Positions 34,639-35,140 of a DNA stretch of 35,140 nt are shown here, one piece after another. Within the stretch, counting starts at the first letter, position 1. Every line of letters begins with the position of its first letter. A program made the translations under genes and the position numbers. The stretch is taken from the NCBI GenBank assembly GCA_022792415.1, contig JAAWAY010000178.1, positions 1-35,140 of the forward strand, written 5' to 3'. The notes under the pieces are model-generated. The model was not told the DNA's origin, did not search any database, and saw nothing but the letters and a program-made list of their open reading frames with translations. The stretch is from Eggerthellaceae bacterium (GTDB lineage: Bacteria > Actinomycetota > Coriobacteriia > Coriobacteriales > Eggerthellaceae).

Positions 34639-34911
34639 TTACGCGCCCGGGGCCTTGGGGGCGCTGGGGGCAGACGGAGCTGCCGGAGCGCCGGGGGCCT
34701 TGGGGGTCACGCCCGGGGCGGCCGGGGCCGCGGGAGCGCCGGGGGCCGCGTTGGGCAGCGGCTTGGAGCCGCTCAGATACGGCGTGAAGTCAGCCTTGCA
34801 GAACGGGCAGGACTTCAGCTCGATGCCGCCCATGGCCTGGATGGCCTTGCCGCACTCGGGGCACTTGGCGGGGCCGGCGGAGGCGCCGGTGTCAGCAGGT
34901 CTAAAACACAT
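34639..34911 (-). CDS. Zinc-ribbon protein with Ala/Pro-rich C-terminal tail
   Basis: CPECGKAIQAMGGIELKSCPFCKADF then APGAPAAPAAPG... low-complexity tail. Confidence 0.65.
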   Translation of the reverse strand: MCFRPADTGASAGPAKCPECGKAIQAMGGIELKSCPFCKADFTPYLSGSKPLPNAAPGAPAAPAAPGVTPKAPGAPAAPSAPSAPKAPGA

Positions 34912-34999
34912 GGTGGTTCTCCTTGCGAGTCAGGGCGGCGCGTCCTCGGGCGGGCTTGGAGGAGTCCGGGGCCCAAGGTCGCGCCGCGGTGAGTCAGTC

Positions 35000-35140
35000 T
35001 TAGTAGATGCCCACGTTGGCCATGATGATCATGACCACCAGGGCGCACAGGCCGGCGCCGATGGAGATGGCGGCGATGTGCTTGTAGGAGTTCTTGTGGT
35101 TCAGGCCCATGGCGGCCAGCATGCCGAACATGGCGCCCGA
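35000..35140 (-). CDS. C-terminal end of a small membrane protein (truncated by window edge)
   Basis: Open frame ...SGAMFGMLAAMGLNHKNSYKHIAAISIGAGLCALVVMIIMANVGIY-stop. Confidence 0.5.
   Translation of the reverse strand, partial: SGAMFGMLAAMGLNHKNSYKHIAAISIGAGLCALVVMIIMANVGIY

Overview
High-GC window, probably from a Coriobacteriia/Eggerthellaceae-like actinobacterium (inferred from codon usage and gene style only). Recognisable blocks: Ppx/GppA phosphatase and a DivIC/FtsB-like septum protein (minus strand); a compact ferrous-iron operon (two FeoA, FeoB, Cys-rich FeoB-associated protein, DtxR-type regulator; minus); SGNH hydrolase (minus); threonine synthase and a ModE-N-like HTH (plus); a tightly overlapping, roughly 10 kb Tad/Flp-pilus operon (CpaB, TadZ/CpaE, TadA, TadB, TadC, Flp pilin, second pilin-like ORF, TadE-like, TadG-like, TadE-like) whose 3' end carries a secreted protein, a DUF192 protein and a zinc-ribbon protein (minus); tRNA-Val(UAC) with a terminator (minus); a giant fused acyl-CoA dehydratase activase (plus); SDR, short SerA-like dehydrogenase, YtcJ-like amidohydrolase and a small membrane protein (minus); a gene-poor segment with a perfect 16-bp parS site, a 33-bp long-range inverted repeat and a good sigma70-like promoter; MarR + MATE pair (plus); an 11-mer-repeat LEA-like protein (plus); an NCS1 permease with a structured leader (minus); a zinc-ribbon protein and a truncated membrane-protein CDS (minus). 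No CRISPR array, transposase or rRNA was recognised. The most interesting leads are the parS/inverted-repeat region, the Tad operon with its serial pilin-like genes and 3' appendages, the FeoB acidic insertion with a shared upstream motif, and the LEA-like protein. I saw no clear evidence of a wholly new system.
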